DNA from: Pholiota molesta
Taxonomy: Eukaryota; Basidiomycota; Agaricomycetes; Agaricales; Strophariaceae
Assembly: GCA_014925825.1 (NCBI GenBank)
Contig: JACGCK010000285.1
Location: forward strand, 1 to 51,196
Length of the DNA: 51,196 bases
Direction of reading: 5' to 3'
In this document: piece after piece, positions 31,187 to 42,686 of the stretch
Position numbering within the stretch: the stretch's first letter is position 1
Layout of the letters: each line of letters begins with the position of its first letter
Translations under genes and position numbers: made by a program
Notes under the pieces: model-generated
The model's input: only the letters and a program-made list of their open reading frames with translations
The model's database searches: none
Told to the model about the DNA's origin: nothing

Positions 31187-34100
31187 ATGGCGCAACTCCC
31201 AGCCCCGCCGCCTAGTTTGCAAGAGGCCACCAAAAACTCGACGGTTGCATGGCAGGAGCACCTCGAATCGCTGTTTCATCACGCGAAGGATCGGTTTCCC
31301 GATGTGGTCTGGGAGCTCGTGGGTGAGGACGACGCCGACGGCCACGTTTACGACGAGGTCTGGGGCCACAAAGGTCCGTTTTCTCTCCACGCCCTGTGGC
31401 CTCGCTGACGTCCCCCAGCCATCGTCTACGCACGCGCGCCGCCCAGTTTTCAGAGCCGCTACTTTGCCGTGCGTTCCGGCGAATCCACCACCGCCCTATC
31501 CTACCACGACGACGACGCCGACCCCGCCCAGTCCGCCCTCTCCCTTGGCCTCGAGCCCTCCACCGCCCTTGTCGCCATACCCCGCACGCCTTCCCCCGCA
31601 AACGGGCCCCTCCAACCCTCGTCACTCCTGCGCATCACCACCTCCATCAACCCCGCCCTCTTTGCCAACGAGCTCGAATACCTCTATACGGGCAAGGGCT
31701 TCGGAGAGGCCTTCGAATTCCTCTTCGATTCCAACGACGCCCGCGAGCACGCCTTTACCTCCGGCGCCGATGCAGACGATGCGGAGGCCCTCCGCATCGA
31801 CAAGCTTCGCAAGGACCTCGTGTTCATGTGGCGCTCCCGCCTCTACTCAGACGTCCGCATCGCGCTCACTGGCAACTTTGGCCCTTCTTCCGGCGGCACT
31901 CACGAGAGCACCACCGCCATCTTCTCGTCGCACCGCTTCATCCTCGTCTCGCGCTGCACCTACTTCCACAATGCCCTCATCGCCTGGCCCAACCCCCGCC
32001 CGGCCCCGGGCGAGCCCCCCACGCTCACGCTGCCGTCCCCGCCCTTCACCCCCGCCAGCGTCCACTTCACCCTCGGCTTCCTCTACACTGGCACCCTCAT
32101 CTTCTCCCACCGTTCCTACGACCTGTCCACCGCCTTTGCCATCCTGCGCGCCGCCATGTACCTCGATCTCACCTCGCTGCACGACGAGATCCAGGCGCGC
32201 ATCGCCCAGGAGATGATGCACGGCCTCTTCCACGCCTTCCTGCCCTTCACCGAGTACGAGGCGCTCACCCAGGGCCGCTGGGGCACCGGCGGCTGCCGCT
32301 GCCGCCAGTGCGCGCGCCGCGCGCCCCGCATCCTCGCCTTCGCTGTCGCTGACGACGTGCACAACACGCTCCTCGAGCGCGGCGCGCGGCGCGCGCTCGT
32401 CGGCCTCTTCGGCGAGGGCTGGGCGACGCCCGAGTTCGCGGGCCTGTCACCGAAGCTGCGCGAGTCGCTCCTCAAGGGCGTCGCCAAGCGCACCACCTCG
32501 GAGAACGCGCTTCCGCTGCTCTTCGCCGCGGAGCACGCGCTGCACAAGCTCGGCTCGCACATCGAGCCGTGGGCGGACCAAGCACGCGAGGACATTTTCG
32601 CGGCGCGCGCGCGCGTGGACGAGGTGATCGCGCGCGAGGCGGACGCCGTATTCGCCACGGAGGAGTGGGGTGCGATCGTCGAGGGCGACGGCGTGCGCTT
32701 CGAGGATGGGGAGCGCGTCGAGTGGGCCATGGCCAGCGTCTTGCGCGGCGTCCGCGAGGCCTGGGCACCGACACTGTATCAGGTACGCATGCGGCCTTCT
32801 TCTCGCTGGGCTGTGCTGATTGTGGCCGCTAGACGCTCGTGTCCGCGATCCTGCTGCGCCCACACCCGACGGAGATGAACGAGCCACTACTCGCGGCGAC
32901 GTCGCACATCCGCGTGCAGGTCGAGCAGACGCGCCTCGAGCTGCTCAAGTGGATCGGCAAGCGCTGGCTCGCCGTGCGCCAGGAGCGCGGCTTCGACGCG
33001 CTCGACGGCTGGAGCCTCAAGGAGATCAGCGACCGTGCGTATCCTCCATCCCTCCCCTCTCCCCTGAACTCCCACCCGAGTACCACCCAGCTAACCCACA
33101 CGCACGAACAGACATCGAGGTGCCCGTCGACGACCTGCTCTCGCCACCGTCCTACTCCTCGCCGCAGAAGCGCTCGCCGGCGCACCTCCGCCCCGCGTCC
33201 GCGCACCCGCACACGTCCAAGGCGGACGCCGCGAGCGAGGGCGGCGGCAGCATGCGCGCGAGCGTGCTCAGCCGCGTCGCCGGCTCCGCCGCGGGCTCGC
33301 GCGCCGGCGCGGCCTCCTCCACGCGCACCGCACGCACCGGTGCCGGCGCGAGCATGGGCACGGGTGTGAGTACGGGTACGCCGCGCGCGGCGCCGTCCGT
33401 GCACAGCCTCGCGCCGAGCCGCGACAGCACGCTGAGCAGCCGCAGCAGCGTCGCGCCGAGCGTGGCGAGCACCACGAGCACGCTGACGCTCGCGCGGCGC
33501 GCGCCGGACCCGCCCCCGCGGATGTCGCCTGCGCGCCGGATCGTCGCGGACGCGCGGATGAAGGACCGGCCGGACTCGAAGCTGACGCCTGCGGACGGCG
33601 AGGACGGGGTGGGTGCAGAGGAAGAGGATAAGGATGGGGATGAAGAAGGGGATGGCAGAGAGCGGAGCGCGCCGAGCATCGTTGAACCCGAGGACGATGG
33701 ATATCCCGCTGGAGAACCTGGCGATGAGGAAAGGAGTGTGCTTGGCACTGCGAATGACGGCGAGGACGGAGAGCGGGCAGGCGACGGCGAAGGCGTTGCG
33801 GCGGCCCCCCCTCCCAGCGAGCGCGGCGACGACGAGGACGAGCAGGGCGCAGACGACGACGCATCGTCGGTGCACCAGATCACGCCACCGCTGCAGAAGA
33901 CGCTCATCACCCGCGCGTCCCTCACGTCCATCAAGAGCTCCGCCGCGAAGATGGGCTCCACAGTAGCTAAGCGCGCGCCTGCGACACCAAAGCCCCTCCA
34001 AGACAAGGGCAAGGCCAAGGAACTCACCACCAACCCCGTCTTGCGCACGCGCACCACGTCCGCCACCTCCACCGCGAGCCTCTCGCCCAGCGTACGCACG

Positions 34101-35945
34101 CCGCGCACGACGGTAACGAGGCCCAGCACCGCCGGCAAAGTCCCCACCCCGCGCCCCAACTCTCGCGCCAGCACGACGTCCACCCTCGCCGGGCGCACGC
34201 GGCTCACTGTGGGCACCCCCAAGGCCCTGTCCGGCACCGCCGCTGCGTCACCCCGCCCCCCGCGCACACCGTCCGCTGCGACGCTCTCACGCCCGACGTC
34301 GCGCGTGTCGACGCGCTCTACCTCCGGGGGCGGGGGCGGCGCGCGCCCTGCGTCGAGCGTCTCGGCGACGACGGACAGCTACCGCACGGCGAGTTCCGGG
34401 GGAACGGCGGGCGGCCCAGGAACGACCGCGGGCAGCACACGCTCGCGCCGCACGTCCGCGGCGAGCACGATGAGCACGCTCAGTCGGAACACGACGACGA
34501 CCACGACGACGGGCACGACGGGCACGGGCACGGGCCGCGGCTCGCCGGTGCAGGACAGGCGCCGGCGGGTGTCGGGCACGAGCGTCAATTCCGTGGCGAG
34601 CGCGCGGTCGGCGGCGGGGGCGAGGCGGCCTGTGGAGCCTCTGCCTGTAAGGAAGGCGGGGGAGAAGCTGCTGAGCCCGGCCGCGGCTATTGCGGCGGCG
34701 GCCAAGGCGCGCCCTGCCTCCCTCAAGACGTCGGTGTCCGGTGGGTCTGCTTCGAGTGGCTCGCACGGAAAAGCGCCGAGTGTGAAGGTGCCGGTGGCGC
34801 CACCAGCGGAGGTGGCTAAGCCTATTGTCGAGGACCCAGTGGAGGATCGGAAGATGGATGTGGAGGAAGAGGAGGAGGATACGACGGTGCGCATCCCCCT
34901 GGGTGACGAGGTGGACAAGGAGAACAAGACGCCTGCAGTGCCCGCACCCACGTCGCTCCCAAAAGACGCTGTTGTCCTTCCAGCGCCCGCCGCACCGCCC
35001 CCCACCATCGGCGCCCTTGTGCCATTGAAGGAGGCGCCGCCCGTGCGTCCCGAGGAGCCGTCGCCCGCCAAGACCACCAGCACCATCACCGTGCGACAGA
35101 CGCTGCGCCAGGACATCGCCGCTGCGAGTACGGACCACAAAAAGAGCAGCAGCTCCGCCTCGAGCTCCAGCGTCGCCACGCTCCGACGGCGCGGCTCGAA
35201 CGACACGATCCGCACGGTCAAGTCCTCCGCGCTCTCCGCCACCTCGGAGGAGGCGGGCAACGCGCGCGCGCCGCTCAGGGCCCCGCAGAGCCACGCCCCG
35301 CACGCGCACCCCGGTCCCGCGCGCCCGACACACGCGCCCGCGCCGCCGCTCGGCTCGATCGACAACATCCTCGCGCGCGATGTGCCCCGCGGCGACACGC
35401 TCGGAATCGGCATCCCGTGCATCATCGCATCGAAGCGCAAGCGTTTCAAGGCGTACGCGCGGTACATCGGCGAGGTGTACGGCGAGAGCGGGCCGTGGGT
35501 CGGCGTGGAGGTGCCCATGCCCGCCGGGGGCGACGGCTCGTGGGGCGATGACGCGCAGCGTCCTGCGGACGACCGCCAGTGGAACGATGGGTCGTGGGGC
35601 GGCGTGCGCTACTTCGAGATTGGCGGGGTCGGCGGGGTCGGCGGCGGCGGCTCCGAGTGGGAGTACGGTGGAGGCGGTGGCGGCGGTGGCGAGGATCGTG
35701 CGGCGCGGAGGCGGCGGATCGACGGCGGCAGTGTGGGTGGCGCGGTGTGGGGGGTGCGGGAGGGGAAAGGGAGCTCTGGGCTGAAGCGGGAGGGGGACCA
35801 GTTGAGTATTGCGTCGGATCGCATGAAGCGGATGCGCAGTGTCAGCCCTGCGGTGTCGGATGTATCGGGGACGGAATCGCGCGGGCTCTTCGTGCGCCCG
35901 CAGCAAGTGTTGTATGTTGTGGATGCGGTTGGCTCTGATCTGTGA
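31187..35945 (+). CDS. BTB/POZ protein with C-terminal CAP-Gly domain (1528 aa)
   Basis: Exons 31187-31373, 31419-32782, 32833-33034 and 33112-35945 join in phase. The N-terminal half holds a BTB/POZ-like fold at about residues 200-320 (DVRIALTGN, SSHRFILVSRCTYFHNAL, FTLGFLYTGTLIF), usually a dimerisation or cullin-3 adaptor module. A helical region follows to about 580. Residues ~600-1320 are low-complexity (Ser/Thr/Ala/Pro/Arg-rich with acidic patches) and probably disordered. The CAP-Gly domain is at about 1345-1422, with GPWVGVEVP and WNDGSWGGVRYF matching the conserved core; CAP-Gly binds tubulin or EB-type C-termini. The combination suggests a microtubule-associated adaptor, which is inference. 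The gene is very GC-rich, giving long meaningless antisense frames. The ATG at 31187 was chosen because exon 1 reads open from it and splices in phase. Confidence 0.85.
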
Positions 35946-37606
35946 GGCCGCTATGTTTTTCTGATTTTTTTCCCTTCTGTTTGGATTTCCTTTTCTTTTG
36001 TTGTTTGGAATTTGCGATCTTCGTCGGTGTTTCTCGCTGTGTTATAGACTTCTACAATCATCTTGCTCTGTCTCTTCTACGAATCATGTTCTGTTCTATG
36101 TTCATTATTTCAACACCACGACCTAAGCGGTTTCGCTATGAACATATTATGTTATATTTTTCAATCATCAATTACACTTGCATTTTCATATATTAGTCCT
36201 CCTTCTTTCTGCGCACGCTCTTTTTAATCGTTACCCTATCAGCACCAATACCCACGTTCTTTCAATGAACAACCGCCTTGATAAAAGTATATCGAATTTG
36301 CTAGTACATAGCCGCTGGGAATTGCGGCTTAAATTCGACATTACTTACCCTGGACCCATGGTAAATTAGGGACTCGCGTATGTGGAAACGTATAACATTT
36401 ATACCTAGACGGCGGGCGCGGTCTAGGTCTCAAGAAGTATGAGCAATATATCAATTGGTACAGAGCAATGATTCATGAGGACTTATGGGTGCTAACAGGG
36501 ATGGTTTGAGTACTTGGATGGGGCACCAGGCAATGCTGTTGGTGAAGAGATGTTTATGTGTGAGGTCCCTGCCTCAATCCTGGGCCTGAGTACTCGAGCG
36601 CTGGAATCCGAGGCACTAAATGTTTAAAAGTGTTGAATTTATGTTAGCTAGAATCTTCAAGTACAGCGAGTATACCGAAGGAGAACCAGCCTCATCCAGC
36701 TTCTTCCCACCCAACTTAAGAACTCTCATTTCGAATTATGCGATAAGTCTCAATCACTGATCTTCATCTTGCCTACTAGCCGTAAGAGGAAATGGACATA
36801 CCTTAAAGGTCGGAAGATTACAGTATTTAGCTGCATTTGTCAGACATATTAGAGGGTCCTAAATGCCGGTCATGGTAAGCATAGTAAGCATAATTTTCTT
36901 CATACTAGAATTATTTTATTCCATATCAACGTTCCTAAGCCATGAATGCCAAGAAAACATCAAACGAGAGAATGAATACAATAAATATGAGCTTAGTACA
37001 TTCATTTGCAGATGTAAGTATCTTCATACCGCCTGATTTATTTATTTCCAGTAGTTTCATGAAGCAAAAGTCAGTTGTTCCCCTTGTATTTTGAGAGAGA
37101 AAACCAGCATTCTAACCGCAATGCACTGGCATCTCGTAAGATTCGCTTGAGTCGACATTAGATGCTCCGGTAAAGCCTCATGGTGTCACCTGAGCCAGAT
37201 AATTTAAAGCTACCTTGAAGCTACCAGTACTTCTTAATGAATTGAGAACAAGGGAATCATATCGCTTTACGAGGATTGGCTGTGCAAGAATTATACCATT
37301 GGTTGACTCAACAGCTATTCTTGAGCTATTCAGTTTCTTGCTGCGGCAAGTATTTATATGCCGGGGCATGGTGTATATCTCTGCACGTGTGCGCCAGGCC
37401 AGCCTGAGGGCGAGCGCGTCCGATGGGCGCGCGCAGGATTCTTTACGCCACATCTGAATTCGCATTCGAGGTTCAATTGGGTATTGAGAAAGTATAACCA
37501 GCGTATAATGCTAATATCCTTAGGTTGTCTATGTATAAAGAACGGGTTAAGCTTATTGGATTGCTAACCACTGCCCCATTCTAACCGTCTCGACAATATC
37601 ATCAAC
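35946..37606. other. AT-rich intergenic region
   Basis: No supported gene in 1.6 kb. The 5' end is T-rich and probably the BTB/CAP-Gly 3' UTR. An 8-bp perfect stem (ACCTAGAC at 36403-36410 with GTCTAGGT at 36421-36428) encloses a 10-nt GC-rich loop. No RNA gene was recognised. Confidence 0.4.
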
Positions 37607-38892
37607 ATGCCATCCATATTCCCAAGCGAGCTTTACGATTACACGATTGACTATCTACACAATGATCGACCAACCTTATATACATGTAGTCTTGTCTGCG
37701 CGGACTGGCTACCCTCGTCGCGACATCACCTCTTCACGCGTATTGAGCACCATCTCGATCTCCAGAACGTCCAGCGCGATCTGGCCGTGCTGGACAACCC
37801 TTTGGCAACGATTCCGTCGTACATTACGCGGTTGTGTATTGACGGAACCGAGGACATAGAACCAGATTCGCACCTGTTTGCGGCGTTAGTGGAAGGCCTC
37901 CCGCGGATGAAGCATCTCCAAGTTCTGCGGCTGTACGAGATGACCCTCGCTCTGGGATCATCCACAAAGACGCATCTAAATTCCCTTCTCTACAACGTAG
38001 AAGCTCTGGAGTTAGTGGGGATCACGGTAAGTCGATCAATTGAACTTGGTCCCCAATATTAGTATCTGATCCTCTGTTCTTTCCCTCAGTTTCTGAATTC
38101 CAGTCAGCAAACGGAGCTCATTTCATCCGCTCGTTCGTTAAAGACTTTACATCTGTCTTCTGTCACCTATGGGGTAGTTAATGTACCGGTACAAATACCC
38201 TCCGCACGACCATTACCCGACATTGACCCTCTCGATAATCACTCAAGGCATTCGACCAGTACAAATATCACTTCGCTTTACAATTCGCTTGCGCTCAATT
38301 CTCAGAACATATCGACACTCAATACATTAGAGCTACGAGGAATATCACTCCATAACCTGTCTGCTATTTGCAATTATGTTCATACGCTATCCCATACACT
38401 GGAAAGCATAGTCATCGAGTGTTTCGAATCTGCGGCCCAAAGTATGTCGTTTCTCCTTGATAAATTGAAAATACTTCATAATGCCATGCATTTTCAGAGG
38501 CATTGGGAGATCAGCTGGATCTCAGTCACTTTGCGTCGTTAAGAAACATCGTGTTTTATACTCCAACTCAGAATCTCGATTCCTTGCGACCAAGGCCTAG
38601 CATCTGGATCCAACAGATTCTCTCAAAAGTGTCCTCCGATCGCATCCAGAAGGTGTCTTTCCGACTTGACTTCCACGAGCCAGTTGACCTTGTCCGCTTT
38701 GACCTTCCGGCAGTCGGGAAGCTGTTCACCGGGGGTATATCATCCCTTTCGACGAGCACTACCAAGATCCACTTCGAGCTGGCGTCGCGGTACATCAATA
38801 CGAGCACTCATGAATGGCATAGACCTATTATTTATCATCTTCCAAGTTTATTAGCTGATCGGTTAGAATTTGGGCCTCTGGTCAAGTCATAG
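37607..38892 (+). CDS. F-box-like protein, three exons (388 aa)
   Basis: Exons 37607-38026, 38090-38441 and 38498-38892 join in phase. The N-terminus FPSELYDYTIDYLHNDRPTL, followed by YTCSLVCADWLPSSRHHLF, is a typical F-box pattern of fungal proteins. The rest is leucine-rich with repeated short LxxLxLxxI/V-like stretches, suggesting an irregular leucine-rich repeat fold for substrate binding. Expected role: substrate receptor of an SCF ubiquitin ligase, target unknown. It resembles the split gene at 7033-13464 in layout but is intact. Agaricomycetes carry large families of such genes. Confidence 0.8.
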
Positions 38893-39547
38893 CGTCATGA
38901 AAAGATAATATCTTGTAAATTATGTACATCTCCAATTTTATGTATTGCATCTCTTCGGAGGATTCAGAGGTCTTTTTCAATTTTGCGATACTTATAGGCG
39001 CTGTTGTGCGCTGTGCCAATGACCGGATTTGGATCTCAATCACGGTGATGGCCGAGGACGGGCCGAGGAATCTTCACCCTCAGAAACTGGGACGTCGGGC
39101 AGGTCTGTCCAGGTCTGTCAATGGGCTGCAATATACATTGACAGAGTCCTTTCATTTCATATATGGCATACTGAATAATGGCATACTATTCGGTGACAAG
39201 TCAATTTGAAATCATTCTGTCAATGCATCATTGCTGACCGTATGTCAGGCCAATGTCAGGCATGAATAGACGACGGCATCTGCTCTGCTGGAGATCCCGA
39301 CAGTAGATAAAAAAGGGAGGGATGTTATAATTCACCCAGTCTCTTTTTTTGCGCTTTGGCAGATGAGATTCGTCACAGGGACTGGTACGAACTTGTAGAA
39401 TTAAAATCAGGGATGTAACCGTGGTTTTAATATAATTGAATCTCCGACATGATAGCTATCATGTGACTAGGGGTTTGAGCCCGCTGCCTGTACCGCGCAG
39501 CTCGACCTCTCTCCGCCTCCTCCCCGTCCCAAGCCCTATCTTCTATC
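38893..39547. other. Intergenic, no supported gene
   Basis: A 95-codon frame at 38922-39209 has no recognised features. The last ~70 bp before 39548 is pyrimidine-rich, consistent with the leader of the Vps74 orthologue. Confidence 0.4.
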
Positions 39548-40854
39548 ATGGCATCTGCAGGCGGTCTATCGCGCCGACGCGCAGGTGCTGCCTCGTCCTC
39601 CTACAACGACGAAGACGATACACATCGTCCATCAGCGGCGGCCAGCAGGAGCAATACACCGCCAGCCACACAGCACGCCGGCTCTGCTTTCGAGGGCGGA
39701 CACAAGATTGCTTTCGATCCAAGGGACCTGCAGCTGGATGCGAGTGAAGAGGCGAAGATTGGAGGCAAAATGCCGCGCTTGACCATCATGGAGGAGGTCC
39801 TGTTGCTGGGAATCAAGGATAAGCAGGTACGTCATGCCTTCGTGCACCTTTATCAGTTTGGAGCCATCGAAAGCCACACGTATTCACAACGGAACTGGAT
39901 TTGCTCAGGGATACCTATCTTTTTGGAACGACAACATTTCGTATGCATTACGAGGGTGTATCCTCATTGAACTTGCTCTCCGGCGGCGTATAGCGCTCGT
40001 GCGAGATCCTAACCGAAAGAGAATACCCATAACAGAGCGACTTGTGGAGGTCATTGACGATCGACAAACCGGAGAAACTCTTCTGGACGAGGCGTTAAAG
40101 ATGATGAAGGCGCAGCAGGACATCGAAAAGATGAGTATCAACTCGTGGATAGATTTGATGAGCGGTGCGTTTTGGCCGCATATTTTCCGACATCCATATA
40201 TACTAATCTCTCCTATGCGTCATAGGCGAAACATGGAACGTGATGAAAATTGGCTTCCAATTAAAGCAGGTCCGTGAACGACTGGCGAAAGGTCTGGTGG
40301 ACAAGGGCGTCCTGCGTACGGAGAAACGCAATTTCCTCCTCTTTGACATGGCTACGCACCCCGTCGCCGACGTGCGAACCAAAGAAGGCATCATCACTCG
40401 CGTCGTCACCCTCCTTACCTCTACCACTAGCGCCTTGCCGCCAGCCGCCCTCGACAAAGAGGGCGTTCAGTGCCGTGTGCTTCGCGCCGTCTGTCTGGTC
40501 TGTGCTGCGTACTCTGCAAGCGTCCTCGATAACGCATTCGGTCAATTAGGATACGAAGAACGCGAGGCGGCATTCCAGAGGTGTGACGACATCCTTGGCG
40601 AGTTCGTCGCATGGCCGTTTGGCACTGGCGGAATTGGCACCGACGTGCCTCTGCCAGCAATCACGGCTGCTGGCCGGAGGAGGCAGGCAAGCAGGCTAGC
40701 GGGCGGGAGCAATGTTGAGATCAACGGAAGGGAAGTCGTGCTGGGCCTCGTCCAGGAAGTGCGGAAGGAGGCGGTGGGTGGCGACGAGGACGTTGGGTTC
40801 GAATTGATCGCTGGTGTGCTCGAGGTGCTCTCAAAACTCGACTCTTTGCTGTGA
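39548..40854 (+). CDS. vps74: GOLPH3/Vps74 (GPP34 domain) Golgi phosphoprotein
   Basis: Exons 39548-39826, 39909-40164 and 40226-40854 join in phase to give 387 aa. Residues ~1-75 are a Ser/Ala-rich, basic N-terminal tail. The GPP34 domain fills the rest, with hallmark stretches [89 protein letters not shown] and [13 protein letters not shown]. Family knowledge: a cytosolic peripheral Golgi protein that binds phosphatidylinositol 4-phosphate and the tails of glycosyltransferases to retain them in the Golgi through COPI. It is slightly longer than yeast Vps74 owing to the N-terminal tail and a Gly/Arg-rich insertion near residues 325-340. No defects seen. Confidence 0.95.
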
Positions 40855-42686
40855 TTTCATTGGTCCGCATGTGCTCTTCTCTTGTTCGCGTATACCGCCG
40901 TAATCCTCACATATATACAACAGCAACGATCGCGAACCCCTCATGCAAAAATTCTCCATTGCTTGATGCTTGATATCCCTTGGACTTTGACGGGCATCTT
41001 GTGATACGTTATTCACTCTATCTCCCTATTCCCGATGCTATGATTGATCCTAGTATTGCGACTAGCTCATCTCCATTTTTCTTGATCTCTCTCTTTCTTT
41101 TTTCGTTATGGATGTCTGCTCCTATGACTATCGACCTCATTCCCATCAAATGATGATATTTATACCATTAATCATTATACTCAGTGGGCACTTAGATTTT
41201 CCTTTTCCGTATCTTTCGGAAGTTTAGCCGTGTGATTGTGTGTATCGTCTATTCCTATCGTTTTGTACATGCGGGCGCTAAATGATAGACTATATTGCGG
41301 GTATCTCTTGCTGTGTTTCTCCATCGGTACAGAGCAAAGGCTAGTTTTATTAGGACGCTGAAAATCCAAGTGCGTAGAACAATCAACCCGACTAATTTTT
41401 CAGTTTCTTTATGTTGTCTATGAAAGATTGAAATATCCAAGCGCCATAAAGCGCCACTAGTACTAGCAAGTGAGTAGCGTGCGTTAGGGCTTACTCTAAT
41501 AGGTGTTCTCTGGTGTTCTCTAAATTAGGAAAAGCGCAATTTCGCATGTAATTTCGCCGATTGGTCAATCCATGAAGGTACCGATAGAGAGTGGCTAGAG
41601 ATGGCTAGGCCAGACAAGCTTGCATAATTTGACATACAACGCGTGGAGCATGCGACAGCATGCGATTAGTGTCAGTAAAGTAGGTACATCTAGGTACATC
41701 TAGGTACTTACCATCTGACACCGTAACGTTGAATACTTGAAGAATGGGCAAGAATGGGCATATTAGTTATTTATAGCTCTCATTCTAAATTTAAGTATCA
41801 GTCAGCCTCAGGGGTGGATCAACGTGCAATTAAATTAACTACGGAACGGCGAGATGGCGGCTGATGCTGGTTCGTGTAACGTTGTTCACCATATTGAAGT
41901 GGGAGACCATGCGACACCTTTCGCTTCGATAAGCTTCTCCATTCAACGGAAAAGCTTGCGCAGAAAGCTTAACTCGGTACTCTAGTCCTATGTATCTGAA
42001 GAAGATAACATGTTTGACCTTGGTTTTCTTCGAAGTCAAAAGACAGTTCGTCTGTACGTTCTATGGTATGGGAAACGTATACTGTCCTGGGTAAGTTGTT
42101 AAGGATACAATCTTCAATTATAATTACGCCATTTACATGAACAATCCCACCATAAAACTCACATGAGGACCGGGATGGCTAATTGATGACCCATGGTCGA
42201 GAACTGGTAGAAATGGGAGATTGAGATAAAGCAACTATTTCACACCACCCTGCCGAAGGCAAAGGTCATATCTCCGCGTTTGTACCCAAATAACTTGAAC
42301 ACGCCATCGAAGTACATACTTCAAAGTTCAGTACGGAAAAGAAGCTTTCGCGTTGAGTGTTCCTTATTTCCTGTATTTATAGACTCATCAATTCTCATCT
42401 GGCGGTTTTCGCGATGTAAATTCGACCTAACCTATATGAAAGAGAAGAGGAGTGGTATTCAAAGAGTCTATATTTATATCACTAGCTTGGCGGTACATAC
42501 TTCGCATCTGCGAATCTTCTTCAAATGCCATTGCCCCATCTATGACCTACATATAAGTCCATGGTCAAATGATCTTATCGCATGCGTTCCATGTGCAGCA
42601 CGCTGAGAAGAGCGGCGAAATAGTATTTAAAGCAATCACTGGGGAATTCCGGGTAAGCGTGCTCGTAGCAGTCTCGCTCCTCCGCC
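40855..42686. other. Intergenic, no supported gene
   Basis: 1.8 kb of AT-rich sequence with short frames only (up to 108 codons at 42280-42606). Small tandem duplications occur: TAGGTACATC repeated near 41682-41705 and AAGAATGGGC repeated near 41740-41760. The last part presumably holds the promoter of the OPT transporter gene. Confidence 0.45.

Noticed and set aside
32829..35906. Long antisense frames over the BTB/CAP-Gly gene (up to 539 aa)
   Set aside because: Composition is low-complexity and created by high GC at codon third positions; no motifs, and the plus-strand frame contains the CAP-Gly domain.
36403..36428. 8-bp hairpin as an RNA gene or terminator
   Set aside because: A single short stem with no conserved context is easily found by chance in 50 kb.
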